Shown here: one piece after another, positions 24,927 to 32,922 of the stretch | Numbering within the stretch: position 1 is the first letter of the stretch | Layout of the letters: each line of letters starts with the position of its first letter | DNA from: Oscillospiraceae bacterium | Lineage (GTDB): Bacteria > Bacillota > Clostridia > Oscillospirales > Acutalibacteraceae | NCBI GenBank assembly: GCA_022508785.1 | Contig: JAFLUN010000010.1 | Location: forward strand, 1,255 to 37,912 | DNA: 36,658 nt | Direction: 5' to 3' | Position numbers and translations under genes: made by a program | Notes under the pieces: model-generated | What the model was told of the DNA's origin: nothing | The model's input: the letters and a program-made list of their open reading frames with translations, nothing else | Databases searched by the model: none

Positions 24927-25029
24927 TTATACCATATCAGCGAAGCGCGCAAGTGCGAAGCAGGAATGATACAATGTTCTCCGAAACATAGAAATCTTTG
25001 ATTTCGTTATGTTTCGTGAGGTTATTATA
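24927..25029 (+). repeat. Dispersed repeat of about 104 bp, copy 1
   Basis: It runs from TTATACCATATC to GAGGTTATTATA and matches 36521-36625 over its whole length. It contains the direct repeats GCGAAGC...GCGAAGC and a hairpin in which GAAACATA/TATGTTTC and GAAATC/GATTTC pair. In the other copy both members of two base pairs have changed together. It fills about a third of the 309-nt gap between divergent genes and has no coding capacity here. Confidence 0.8.
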
Positions 25030-25123
25030 TATCATAATTTCATATTTTTCAATTACAATGTTGTAATACTTTTTTAATTAAACGCCAAATATTTGCAAAA
25101 AGTCGTCAAGATGAATAAACATA

Positions 25124-25152
25124 TTGAAAATTATAATAATTTATGATAAAAT
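25124..25152 (+). promoter_or_regulatory. Extended -10 sigma-A promoter for glf
   Basis: TTGAAA (25124-25129), a 17-nt spacer ending TGA, and TAAAAT (25147-25152). The glf start is 44 nt downstream. The sequence from 25030 to 25123 is AT-rich with nothing else recognised. Confidence 0.7.
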
Positions 25153-25196
25153 ATATCAATTATAGATGAATTATAATCTTGCTTTTGGAGTTTTTT

Positions 25197-26297
25197 ATGA
25201 AGCAATACGATTATCTTATTGTAGGTTCAGGGCTTTTTGCGGCAGTTTTTGCCAATGAAGCGAAAAAACACGGTAAGAAGTGTTTTGTAATTGAAAAGCG
25301 AAATCATATCGGCGGAAATATTTACTGTGAAAATATTGAGGGCATAACCGTGCACAAATACGGGGCACATATTTTTCACACAAGCAACTGCAGAGTTTGG
25401 GAATATGTCAATGAGCTTTGCGAGTTTAACAATTTCATAAATTCTCCCGTTTGCAATTTTCGGGGCGAGATATATAATCTTCCTTTTAATATGAACACCT
25501 TTTCAAAGATGTTTTCAGTAACGTTGCCGAGTGAGGCAAAGGCGGTAATAGATTTACAAAGAGCTGAGATTACGGGCGAACCTCAAAACCTTGAAGAGCA
25601 GGCAATAAGCCTTGTGGGAAGAGAAATTTACGAGAAGCTCATAAAAGGCTATACTGAAAAGCAGTGGGGCAGGGACTGTAAGGATTTGCCCGCATTCATA
25701 ATAAAACGCTTGCCCGTCCGTTACACATACGATAACAATTACTTTAACGATAAATATCAGGGAATACCCGTGAACGGCTACAACGAGCTTATTGAGAAAC
25801 TGTTTGAGGGAACGGAATTTCGCACAAATACTGACTTTTTCTCAAACCGTGACGAATTTCTATCCCTTGCCGAAAAATGCGTATTCACTGGGCAGATAGA
25901 TGAATTTTTCGATTACAAATTCGGTGCCTTAAGTTACAGAAGCTTGCGTTTTGAAACGGAAATTCTTGATACTGAAAATTATCAGGGTGTGGCGGTTATG
26001 AATTTTTCCGATTTGACCGTGCCCTACACCAGAATAATTGAGCATAAGCATTTCGACAGCAACTTAATAACCGAAAAAACAGTGATTACAAAAGAATATC
26101 CCGAGCAGTGGTCGCAGGGGCTTGAACCCTATTACCCCGTTAACGATGAACAGAATAACGCTTTGTATAAAAAATATGAAGAGTTAGCAAACACCAAAAA
26201 GAATGTTATTTTCGGCGGACGCCTCGGAATGTATAAGTATTATGATATGGACAAGTGTATAGAAAAAGCACTTGAAATTTGTGATAAAGAGTTTTGA
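25197..26297 (+). CDS. glf: UDP-galactopyranose mutase
   Basis: 366 residues from the ATG at 25197, with TTTGGAG 6 nt upstream; an in-frame TTG at 25179 is not needed. The N-terminal FAD-binding Rossmann motif is VGSGLFAAVFANEAK, then VIEKRNHIGGN, followed by the characteristic KYGAHIFHTSN segment. Other family landmarks are NLPFNMNTF, GYTEKQWGRD and VPYTRIIEHKHF. The enzyme interconverts UDP-galactopyranose and UDP-galactofuranose using reduced FAD. Its product is the Galf donor for surface glycans, which fits the glycosyltransferase that begins 3 nt after the stop and the polymer-export genes further on. It is the first gene of the surface-polymer locus and has its own promoter. Confidence 0.96.
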   Translation: MKQYDYLIVGSGLFAAVFANEAKKHGKKCFVIEKRNHIGGNIYCENIEGITVHKYGAHIFHTSNCRVWEYVNELCEFNNFINSPVCNFRGEIYNLPFNMNTFSKMFSVTLPSEAKAVIDLQRAEITGEPQNLEEQAISLVGREIYEKLIKGYTEKQWGRDCKDLPAFIIKRLPVRYTYDNNYFNDKYQGIPVNGYNELIEKLFEGTEFRTNTDFFSNRDEFLSLAEKCVFTGQIDEFFDYKFGALSYRSLRFETEILDTENYQGVAVMNFSDLTVPYTRIIEHKHFDSNLITEKTVITKEYPEQWSQGLEPYYPVNDEQNNALYKKYEELANTKKNVIFGGRLGMYKYYDMDKCIEKALEICDKEF

Positions 26298-26299
26298 AT

Positions 26300-27358
26300 A
26301 TGAAGGATGTAAAAATTTCGGTAATAATGCCGGTCTACAAGGTTGAAAAGTTCATAAGAAAATGTCTTGACAGCGTTTTGGCGCAAACTCTCAGCGATTG
26401 GGAGCTTATTGCCGTTGACGACGGAAGCCCTGACAGAAGCGGTAAAATTTGCGATGAATACGCCAAAAAAGACAGTCGAATTACAGTAATTCATAAGGAA
26501 AACGGCGGCGCGCCTTCGGCACGAAACGCGGCAATTCCGAAAGCTCGCGGTGAATACCTTTATTTTATGGATTCCGACGACTGGGCAGAGCCGAATATGT
26601 TTGAAGAAATGTATGCGCTTGCCAAAGAGCACAACGCACAGCTTGTTGTGTCCGGCTATTACATTGAAACCTATTTCAGCGACACAAAATATTATTCTCA
26701 GCAGCAGGCATTGCCGTCAAGAGTTTTTGAAACTCAAGAGGATTTTCGCAATTACGCTTACAAAATGTTTGACAAAAATCTTCTTTATGCTCCGTGGAAC
26801 AAGCTGTTTTTAAGGGAGTATATAATTGATAACTGCATTACCTTTAAAAACACGTTCTGGGACGATTTCCCCTTTAATTTAGACGTAATTAAAGACGTTG
26901 AAAGAGTAGTTTTAACGGAAAATAAGTATTACCACTTTATGCGCGCCCGTCAGGAAAGCGAAACTGCCAAATACAGACCCGAAATGTATGAAAAGCGTGA
27001 AGAAGAGCACGTTTGGATGCTCACTCTTTACAAATACTGGGGCTTAGAGGATGAAAAGAGCCGTGAAATGATACACCGCCGTTATATAGAGCGTGTCATC
27101 GGCTGTATTGAAAATGTAACGAACGAGGCTTGCACCTATACTGTGAAAGAGAAAAAAGCGCAGATTAAAATGATGATAAACGCCAAGCCTACACGCATAG
27201 CTTTAAAATATGCAAAACCAAATTCGCTTATGATGAAGCTTATGCTGTTCCCTGTGAAATTGCGAAGCACATGGCTTACATATCTTGAAGGAAAGTTTAT
27301 TTCAAATGTAAAATCGGGAAATATAAAGCTCTTTGCAAAGCTTAAAGCTAACAGATAA
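26300..27358 (+). CDS. Glycosyltransferase family 2
   Basis: 352 residues from the ATG at 26300. The GT-A domain begins KISVIMPVYKVEKFIRKCLD with WELIAVDDGSPDRSG (D40, D41), and the metal-binding DxD region is YFMDSDDW (91-94). The C-terminal third is helical and poorly conserved; no membrane segment is obvious. GT2 enzymes add sugars from nucleotide donors in the cytoplasm. Its position 3 nt after glf suggests a galactofuranosyltransferase or another step in the same polymer. No clear SD is present, so translation is probably coupled to glf. A strong terminator follows, ending the glf-GT2 operon. Confidence 0.9.
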   Translation: MKDVKISVIMPVYKVEKFIRKCLDSVLAQTLSDWELIAVDDGSPDRSGKICDEYAKKDSRITVIHKENGGAPSARNAAIPKARGEYLYFMDSDDWAEPNMFEEMYALAKEHNAQLVVSGYYIETYFSDTKYYSQQQALPSRVFETQEDFRNYAYKMFDKNLLYAPWNKLFLREYIIDNCITFKNTFWDDFPFNLDVIKDVERVVLTENKYYHFMRARQESETAKYRPEMYEKREEEHVWMLTLYKYWGLEDEKSREMIHRRYIERVIGCIENVTNEACTYTVKEKKAQIKMMINAKPTRIALKYAKPNSLMMKLMLFPVKLRSTWLTYLEGKFISNVKSGNIKLFAKLKANR

Positions 27359-27366
27359 TAACAAAT

Positions 27367-27404
27367 AAACCACCTATTAAAATTCAAATTTATAGGTGGT
27401 TTTT
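27367..27404 (+). terminator. Intrinsic terminator of the glf-GT2 operon
   Basis: AACCACCTAT (27368-27377) and ATAGGTGGTT (27392-27401) form a 10-bp stem with a 14-nt loop, followed by TTTT. It begins 9 nt after the GT2 stop. Confidence 0.88.
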
Positions 27405-27405
27405 A

Positions 27406-27546
27406 CTAATTTAAAATATTGAATATCTGACGGCATAAGATTCCGTTTTCGAAGGAGCAGGAATCTTTATGGTGCTTGTCCACATTTTGTTTAACCTGAG
27501 CTTCGGTAAGGCTCTGTATACTGTTTTTCAGATTTGTATTATCCGT
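27406..27546 (-). pseudogene. Possible remnant of a CDP-glycerol transferase C-terminus
   Basis: On the minus strand an open stretch of 46 codons ends with TAG at 27408-27406 and has no start codon and a stop (TAA) just before it. Its end reads KDSCSFENGILCRQIFNILN. This resembles the GS[YF]DDGxAxxRVxxxI tail that closes CDP-glycerol glycerophosphotransferase-type proteins, including KGSIDDGHAAERTV of the neighbouring gene. It suggests a decayed relative of that gene in opposite orientation. The similarity is short, so chance is possible. Confidence 0.33.
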
Positions 27547-27598
27547 TTATACAAGGAAACACTAAGAATGAGCGAATATAATCAAATTGCAGTTTTCG

Positions 27599-27627
27599 TT
27601 GACAAATATAATTAGTCATAGTATAAT
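27599..27627 (+). promoter_or_regulatory. Fully consensus sigma-A promoter of the CDP cassette
   Basis: TTGACA (27599-27604), exactly 17 nt and TATAAT (27622-27627) match the consensus at every position. Transcription would start near 27634. Unlike most other promoters in the window it has no TG extension. Confidence 0.85.
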
Positions 27628-27631
27628 GACT
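27614..27631. promoter_or_regulatory. Palindrome overlapping the -10 box, candidate operator
   Basis: AGTCAT, 6 nt, ATGACT is a perfect 6+6 inverted repeat that covers the whole -10 box of the consensus promoter. A bound dimer would block RNA polymerase. The regulator is unknown. Confidence 0.5.
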
Positions 27632-27653
27632 GTTGATAAAAGTTTGTCGATTT

Positions 27654-28895
27654 ATGGCGTGGAAGGATGATGGTATTTTGTACTTTCATAAATTTATGAA
27701 GGCTGTTTTCGGGCGCGGACTGATTATTACAGTTTTTAGATTCATGGACAAATGTATCCGCAATCTTTTTATTCGACTTATGAAGTTGTTTATCAAGGTG
27801 GATGAAAAGAAGATTATCTTCCTGAATTTTACAGGTAATTACGACTGTAATCCCAAGGCCATTTGTCAGGAGATTATTGACCGTGGCTTAGATGCACATC
27901 TTGTGTGGGGCGTTAACAAGAGAACAAGAACCGGCCCTCTTTATTTTCCCCCTCAGATAAAGACAGTCAAGCGTGGTTCATACGAGTTTTATAGGGAGCT
28001 TTGCTCCGCTAAGGTTATTGTAGACAATGGAATCAGCACCGCTTATCTCCGTTATCACAAAAAGCACAATCAGTATTTGATTGAGACATGGCACGGCTCG
28101 TTGGGTATCAAAAAGTTCGGCAGATCTGCCAATAACGATAAGCGCTGGTTAAAGCTTGCCGCTAAAGAGGGCAGGATGACCGATTTCATCATATCCAACA
28201 GTGATTTTGAGGATGAGGTCTACCGTGAGGACTTTTGGAAGAAAACGCCAATCTGGAAGTTCGGCCATCCGAGAAACGACATTTTGTTCTGTGAGGACGA
28301 GCAAAAGATTGAAGCTTTACAAAGCCACATACGTGAAAAATATGAAATTCCCGAAAACGCCAAGCTTTGTATGTACGCACCTACATTCCGTGATGACAAA
28401 GATTTGTCACCCTATTTAATTGACTATGAGCGCCTGACAGATGCACTAAAAGAACGCTTTGGCGGCGAATGGGTAATTTTGACGAGATTTCATTCCCGTA
28501 CAAAAAAGTATTTAGGAAAATTGGCTCTTCCTGAAACGGTCATTAATGTCAGCGGTTATCCTGATATTCAGGAACTGCAGTTATGCATTGATGTCGGCAT
28601 CACGGATTACTCCAGTTGGATATGTGAGTTTATGCTTCGCCGTAAGCCCGGCTTTACTTTCGCAACCGATGTTGACAATTATGCAAGTCATGAACGGACA
28701 CTTTTCTTCCCGCTAAGTGCTCTTCCATTCCCCACTTCTACAAATGTGGACGAGTTGATAGAGAATATTCTTTCGTTTGATGGGGAAAAATTTATTCATG
28801 ACTGTGACGCATTTTTGAAAGATAAAGGCAGTATTGATGACGGTCACGCAGCTGAGCGGACAGTCGATGAAATTCAAAAACTGATTAACGCTTAA
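27654..28895 (+). CDS. CDP-glycerol glycerophosphotransferase-family protein (TagB/TagF-like)
   Basis: 413 residues from the ATG at 27654. Family motifs are IETWHGSLGIKKFG, FGHPRNDIL, MYAPTFRDD, an ITDYSSWICEF block and the final KGSIDDGHAAERTV. Such membrane-associated GT-B enzymes transfer polyol-phosphate from CDP-glycerol or CDP-ribitol to build teichoic-acid-like polymers. The start is uncertain: 27654 has no SD and lies only about 20 nt after the predicted transcription start; a TTG at 27678 has GGAAGGA 10 nt upstream, and an ATG lies at 27696. It leads a three-gene cassette with a cytidylyltransferase (15 nt on) and an SDR. The true donor is probably the CDP compound these two supply. 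Confidence 0.88.
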   Translation: MAWKDDGILYFHKFMKAVFGRGLIITVFRFMDKCIRNLFIRLMKLFIKVDEKKIIFLNFTGNYDCNPKAICQEIIDRGLDAHLVWGVNKRTRTGPLYFPPQIKTVKRGSYEFYRELCSAKVIVDNGISTAYLRYHKKHNQYLIETWHGSLGIKKFGRSANNDKRWLKLAAKEGRMTDFIISNSDFEDEVYREDFWKKTPIWKFGHPRNDILFCEDEQKIEALQSHIREKYEIPENAKLCMYAPTFRDDKDLSPYLIDYERLTDALKERFGGEWVILTRFHSRTKKYLGKLALPETVINVSGYPDIQELQLCIDVGITDYSSWICEFMLRRKPGFTFATDVDNYASHERTLFFPLSALPFPTSTNVDELIENILSFDGEKFIHDCDAFLKDKGSIDDGHAAERTVDEIQKLINA

Positions 28896-28910
28896 AAGAG
28901 GTTGAAAACT

Positions 28911-29624
28911 ATGGTAGTAGCATTATTAACAGCAGCAGGCACCGGCACCCGTATGGGGCAGGATATTCCAAAACAGTTTATCCATGTAGATAATAAGCCG
29001 CTTATCGTCTACACGCTGGAGGCATTTCAGAATCACCCCAGCATTGATGCGATCGTTTGCGTTACTCTGCCTAACTGGATTGATGTTTTAAAGGCATATG
29101 CATTGCAGTTTAATATCACCAAACTGAAATGGGTTGTTCCGGGTGGAGCGAGCGGACAGGAGTCGATTCACAACGGTCTTATGGCGATAAAGGAAAACAC
29201 TGATGAGGATGTCACCGTAATGGTACACGACGGCAACCGTTGTTTGGTATCAAGTGAAATAATATCAAACAGCCTTGCCGTTTACAAACAGCACGGCAGT
29301 GCAGTTGCCGCAATTCCCTGTGTAGAGGCAGTTTTCTTTAGCGAGGACAACGGCAGTTCCTCGGTAACATCTATCCCGAGAGAGCAGCTTTACCGTACAC
29401 AGACCCCCCACACCTATAATCTTGAAAAGCTACTGTGGGCACACGATGAGGCTGCAAAACAAAACATCACTAACACCGCTGCATCTTGCACACTGATGCA
29501 GGCATTGGGCGAGACGGTTTATTTCTCTAAAGGGTCGGAAGAAAACCTGAAGATTACCACCACAGATGATTTGGAAATGTTCGAGGTGCTTCTCCACACC
29601 AAGAAAGAGAGTTGGCTTAAATAA
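28911..29624 (+). CDS. IspD/TarI-family cytidylyltransferase
   Basis: 237 residues from the ATG at 28911, with AAGAGGT 8 nt upstream. The nucleotide-binding N-terminus LLTAAGTGTRMGQDIPKQF, the GGASGQESIHNGL segment and the late TDDLEMFE are typical of the IspD/TarI family, which makes CDP-methylerythritol or CDP-ribitol. The usual VHDAxRPF motif is altered to VHDGNRCLV, keeping the Asp and the Arg. Position between a CDP-glycerol-transferase homologue and an SDR argues for a polymer precursor role (a CDP-polyol or related compound) rather than isoprenoid synthesis, but sequence alone cannot exclude IspD. Confidence 0.88.
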   Translation: MVVALLTAAGTGTRMGQDIPKQFIHVDNKPLIVYTLEAFQNHPSIDAIVCVTLPNWIDVLKAYALQFNITKLKWVVPGGASGQESIHNGLMAIKENTDEDVTVMVHDGNRCLVSSEIISNSLAVYKQHGSAVAAIPCVEAVFFSEDNGSSSVTSIPREQLYRTQTPHTYNLEKLLWAHDEAAKQNITNTAASCTLMQALGETVYFSKGSEENLKITTTDDLEMFEVLLHTKKESWLK

Positions 29625-30662
29625 ATGAAGTATACGGGCGAATATTGGAGCGATGTTTCAAGGGTTATTCCCCACATAAAGGGCATCGAAACGCTTTTCG
29701 GCAGTACAGTATTGATAACGGGTGGAACCGGACTGATTTGCTCGGGCGTTGTAGATATTTTGTACTATCTTAACAAAGAAAAGAGTGCAAATATACGAAT
29801 CGTACTGGCAGGCAGAAGCGAAGAGGGTACTGCAAAGCGCTTTGCACACATGGCGGCAGGTACTGACTATACTTTTGAATATTATGACGCTACGGTTGCG
29901 GAAAATCTGTCAGTTAAGGCTGATTATATGATTCACGGTGCAAGCAATGCCAACCCTGCAGCCTATGTAAGCCAGCCGGTAGAGACGATGGCATCCAATT
30001 TTATAGGGCTTAACAATCTTTTAAAGAGAGCGGCAGAGACAGATGCTAAGAGGGTATTATATTTATCTTCCAGCGAAGTATACGGTCAGAAGGACAATAT
30101 GGAGCCGTTTTTTGAAAATGATTACGGGTTTCTTGATATTTTAAATCAGCGCGCGAGTTATCCCAGTTCAAAGCGTGCGGCGGAGACACTTTGCGTTTCT
30201 TACGGAATGGAATATGGGTTAGATACCGTTATTGTTCGTCCCGGTCACATTTACGGTCCCGCAGTTATACCTTCAGACAACCGTGCAACGGCACAGTTCA
30301 CTCGCAATGCCGTTAACCGTGAGGATATTGTAATGAAGAGCGCAGGCACGCAGTTGCGGTCGTACTGCTATTCGCTTGACTGTGCGTCGGCAATACTGGC
30401 GGTGTTAATTAACGGAGAGAACGGAAACGCTTATAATATTTCCAATCCAAATTCAATTATCACCATCAGTGCTATTGCCAAAGCCATTGCCAAGGCAGCC
30501 GGCACGAAGGTCACCTTTGAGAACCCTGACGATGCTGAGGCAAAGGGATATAACCTGATGTCAAACTCGTCGCTCGATTCATCAAAGCTGGAAGCTCTCG
30601 GTTGGGGCGCAGAATTTTCTCCCGATGAGGGCGCCGCATGTTGCGTAAAATACTACGGATAA
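29625..30662 (+). CDS. NAD-dependent epimerase/dehydratase (extended SDR)
   Basis: 345 residues; the ATG directly follows the stop of the cytidylyltransferase gene. The Rossmann motif is ITGGTGLICSG (31-41), the catalytic Ser lies in YLSSSEVYG (about 148-150), and YPSSK supplies Y179 and K183. RPGHIYGP and a C-terminal sugar-nucleotide-type region follow. Members act on nucleotide sugars as epimerases, 4,6-dehydratases, decarboxylases or reductases. Classical ribitol teichoic acid loci use the zinc alcohol dehydrogenase TarJ here; an extended SDR instead suggests another reduced or epimerised CDP-linked sugar. The reaction is not known. A strong terminator follows. Confidence 0.87.
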   Translation: MKYTGEYWSDVSRVIPHIKGIETLFGSTVLITGGTGLICSGVVDILYYLNKEKSANIRIVLAGRSEEGTAKRFAHMAAGTDYTFEYYDATVAENLSVKADYMIHGASNANPAAYVSQPVETMASNFIGLNNLLKRAAETDAKRVLYLSSSEVYGQKDNMEPFFENDYGFLDILNQRASYPSSKRAAETLCVSYGMEYGLDTVIVRPGHIYGPAVIPSDNRATAQFTRNAVNREDIVMKSAGTQLRSYCYSLDCASAILAVLINGENGNAYNISNPNSIITISAIAKAIAKAAGTKVTFENPDDAEAKGYNLMSNSSLDSSKLEALGWGAEFSPDEGAACCVKYYG

Positions 30663-30710
30663 AATTGGTTATTAACTTTTAAAAAAATAATATTTTTATG
30701 CAAACAGAAA

Positions 30711-30756
30711 CGGGAAGAGATACTTTTCAGTGTCTCTTCCCGCATTTTATTTTTTA
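30711..30756 (+). terminator. Intrinsic terminator of the CDP cassette
   Basis: CGGGAAGAGATAC (30711-30723) and GTGTCTCTTCCCG (30730-30742) form a 13-bp stem with one wobble pair and a 6-nt loop, followed by CATTTTATTTTTT. It lies between convergent genes. Confidence 0.9.
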
Positions 30757-30759
30757 ACA

Positions 30760-31695
30760 TTATTTATTTTCAGGGAATTTTAATTCTGTTACGGCGTGGA
30801 GTTCGCGGCTGTTTTCGGGCGGCGGAGTCATATAATCCTCGCCGTAAAGCCCCGTAAGATAAGATTCAAAGCCTTGCATAATATAAAATTCAGTATCTTC
30901 AAAATCTGCTAAAACAGCTTTTTCAAAGGTTTTCCTCGGCTGCATTTCACCGAAATAATGCTTTCTTCCCGATGGAATTGAAACGAAAGAGCTGTTTTTG
31001 TTTTTGCAGGAAGACATCAATTTTTCCGTAATAAGAAGCCATTTTCTTAAAGAGAAAAAAGATAAAAGCTTTGCGAGCCTGAGCTTTCTCTCAATTACCG
31101 CAAGCTGTTTTTTATCTGTAATAAAGGGCCTAATATGAGGCGCATTGTTTTTAAGCCTTACGCACGAGCAAATAAGGAGCAAAAGCTCACAGGTGTAGCC
31201 GTGAAGTTTGCGGACAATCGAATTGTCATAAACATTTTCAAGAGGATATACGTCAATGAAAATTCCTGCGTTTTTAGGGTCGCTTTCAAAAAGTTCACGG
31301 CAAACTGAGCCTTTAAGACGGATTTTCATAGAGTTTACGTCATATTTTTCGTCAATTCGTATTTCCTTGGAAAAATACTTGTCTGGAAATTCGTCATCTA
31401 AAAGGGCAGGGATTTTGTCGTAATCCTCTCGAGGCATAATAATGTCAATGTCGTCATCCCACGGAATAAACCCCTTGTTCCGCACAGCGCCAAGGCACGA
31501 ACCGCCGCCGAGAAAATATGTTAAAGAATGTTTTTCGCAAACGAAATGAATATCCTTCATCATTTGAAGTAAAACCTTTTGAAGCTCTGCAGTTTGCTCT
31601 TCCGTAATAAAATGAAGGTCTTTATTATTGGCAATTATCTGCCGAAACATTACATTAGTTTCAAACAGACCTCTGACTTTGTTAATAAAACTCAT
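30760..31695 (-). CDS. LicD-family phosphotransferase
   Basis: 311 residues from the ATG at 31695; a GTG at 31704 overlapping the upstream stop is an alternative, and neither has a strong SD. The LicD signature is clear: LGGGSCLGAVRNKGFIPWDD followed by DIDIIM (Asp cluster about 80-85), a nucleotidyltransferase-fold motif. LicD proteins attach phosphocholine or related phospho-groups from CDP-activated donors to teichoic acids or other surface glycans. It overlaps or abuts the TagH-like ATPase gene, so it is part of the same minus-strand operon with the exporter. The modification it adds is unknown; no choline uptake or activation genes are in the window. Confidence 0.9.
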   Translation of the reverse strand: MSFINKVRGLFETNVMFRQIIANNKDLHFITEEQTAELQKVLLQMMKDIHFVCEKHSLTYFLGGGSCLGAVRNKGFIPWDDDIDIIMPREDYDKIPALLDDEFPDKYFSKEIRIDEKYDVNSMKIRLKGSVCRELFESDPKNAGIFIDVYPLENVYDNSIVRKLHGYTCELLLLICSCVRLKNNAPHIRPFITDKKQLAVIERKLRLAKLLSFFSLRKWLLITEKLMSSCKNKNSSFVSIPSGRKHYFGEMQPRKTFEKAVLADFEDTEFYIMQGFESYLTGLYGEDYMTPPPENSRELHAVTELKFPENK

Positions 31696-31700
31696 AATTC

Positions 31701-32906
31701 TCACGCACTTGTGCAGGTACAGTCAATGTACATTATTCCCGTACCCATAAATGTATCGGATTTAATTTCAAAGGGCTTTTTGTTCATAACTCCACGCACA
31801 AAGCCTGACTGAGGATTCCAAATTTCACACGTTATGAAATAATTTCCCGCAAGAAGCTGAGGGCTATGAAGCACAACGTGCAGTTTGTGCTTGCCTACAC
31901 TGTTTTGTAAAACGAACTGTTTACCCTGCCTGTCGGAAGAGAAAATTTCCTTCTGCTCGCTGTCGTAAACGGTAATTGCGCAGTTAAGGTTGTCTGCGGC
32001 AACATTTACTTCGTAATTTGCAGAGATTTCAATGTCCTCTCCTGCGGTGAATACGGTTTGCTCTTCGCCCATACCGTTTACAAGGTGGGCTTTGTTGGGG
32101 TGAAGCATATCGTCCTTTGTAAGAAGTAAATCTGCATTTTCCTTACGCCTGCGTTCGTTTTCCTCTCTGCGCTCGGCTTTAAGGTAATCCTGATACATTT
32201 GAACGGCGGTGCCCGTTTGACCGTAGTACATAAGCTCACCGTGCTTTATCCACATACAAGAGGAGCAAAAGGCTTTGATCGTAGAAAGGTCATGGCTTAC
32301 GAAAAGAATGGTTTTGCCGTTTTTGCGAAACTCTTCCATTTTTGCAAGGCATTTTAATTTGAAGGACATATCGCCGACGGCAAGAACCTCGTCAACAATT
32401 AAAATATCCGGGTCAAGATTTACGCTTACGGCAAAGCCAAGCCTTGATTTCATACCGCTGGAATAAGTTCTTACGGGCTGGTCAATAAAGTCGCCAATGT
32501 CGGCAAATTGCAAAATTGCATCCATTCGGTTGTTGATTTCCTCTTTTGTAAGGCCTATCGTTCTGCCTTTAATATAGGCATTTTCACGACCGGTAAGCTC
32601 TTTGTCAAACCCTGATGTCAGCTCTAACATTGCAACAATTCTGCCGTTAGTTTGGATTGTGCCTGAGGTCATTTTCGTAACGCCCGTTATCATTTTAAGA
32701 AGAGTTGATTTTCCGTTGCCGTTTTTACCGATAATCCCCACGGCTTCGCCTTTAGGAATGGTAACGGAAAGATCCTTCATTGCGTAAAACTCTTTGTACG
32801 GAATGCGTGAGGAAAAGGCGTGAAGCACCCTGTACCACGGGTGCTTATATTTTTTGTATATTTTTGTAAGATGTTCAACTTTTACAGAATAGTTATTGTT
32901 ATCCAT
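31701..32906 (-). CDS. tagH: ABC transporter ATPase for teichoic acid or polysaccharide export (TagH/Wzt-like)
   Basis: 401 residues. Walker A GKNGNGKST (60-68), signature YSSGMKSRLGF and Walker B DILIVDEVLAVGD define an ABC ATPase of the polysaccharide/teichoic acid exporter group. After about residue 245 comes a Glu/Arg-rich helix and then a beta-sandwich domain (about 275-401) like the C-terminal glycan-recognition domain of Wzt, which reads modifications on the exported polymer. The start has AGAGGTG upstream and follows the permease stop by 16 nt. Together with the permease it should move an undecaprenyl-linked polymer across the membrane. The symbol reflects family resemblance, and the polymer is probably not classical wall teichoic acid. 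Confidence 0.9.
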   Translation of the reverse strand: MDNNNYSVKVEHLTKIYKKYKHPWYRVLHAFSSRIPYKEFYAMKDLSVTIPKGEAVGIIGKNGNGKSTLLKMITGVTKMTSGTIQTNGRIVAMLELTSGFDKELTGRENAYIKGRTIGLTKEEINNRMDAILQFADIGDFIDQPVRTYSSGMKSRLGFAVSVNLDPDILIVDEVLAVGDMSFKLKCLAKMEEFRKNGKTILFVSHDLSTIKAFCSSCMWIKHGELMYYGQTGTAVQMYQDYLKAERREENERRRKENADLLLTKDDMLHPNKAHLVNGMGEEQTVFTAGEDIEISANYEVNVAADNLNCAITVYDSEQKEIFSSDRQGKQFVLQNSVGKHKLHVVLHSPQLLAGNYFITCEIWNPQSGFVRGVMNKKPFEIKSDTFMGTGIMYIDCTCTSA

Positions 32907-32922
32907 ATATTATAAACACCTC

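Noticed and set aside
27469..27615. Plus-strand ORF of 48 codons with GAAGGAG about 11 nt upstream
   Set aside because: Its 3' end overlaps the -35 and part of the spacer of the consensus promoter, its composition is unlike a known family, and it overlaps the more suggestive minus-strand relic.
27654..30662. CDP cassette as recently acquired foreign DNA on codon use alone
   Set aside because: Codon use looks slightly different by eye but this was not computed; only the promoter style and the adjacent relic are kept as hints.
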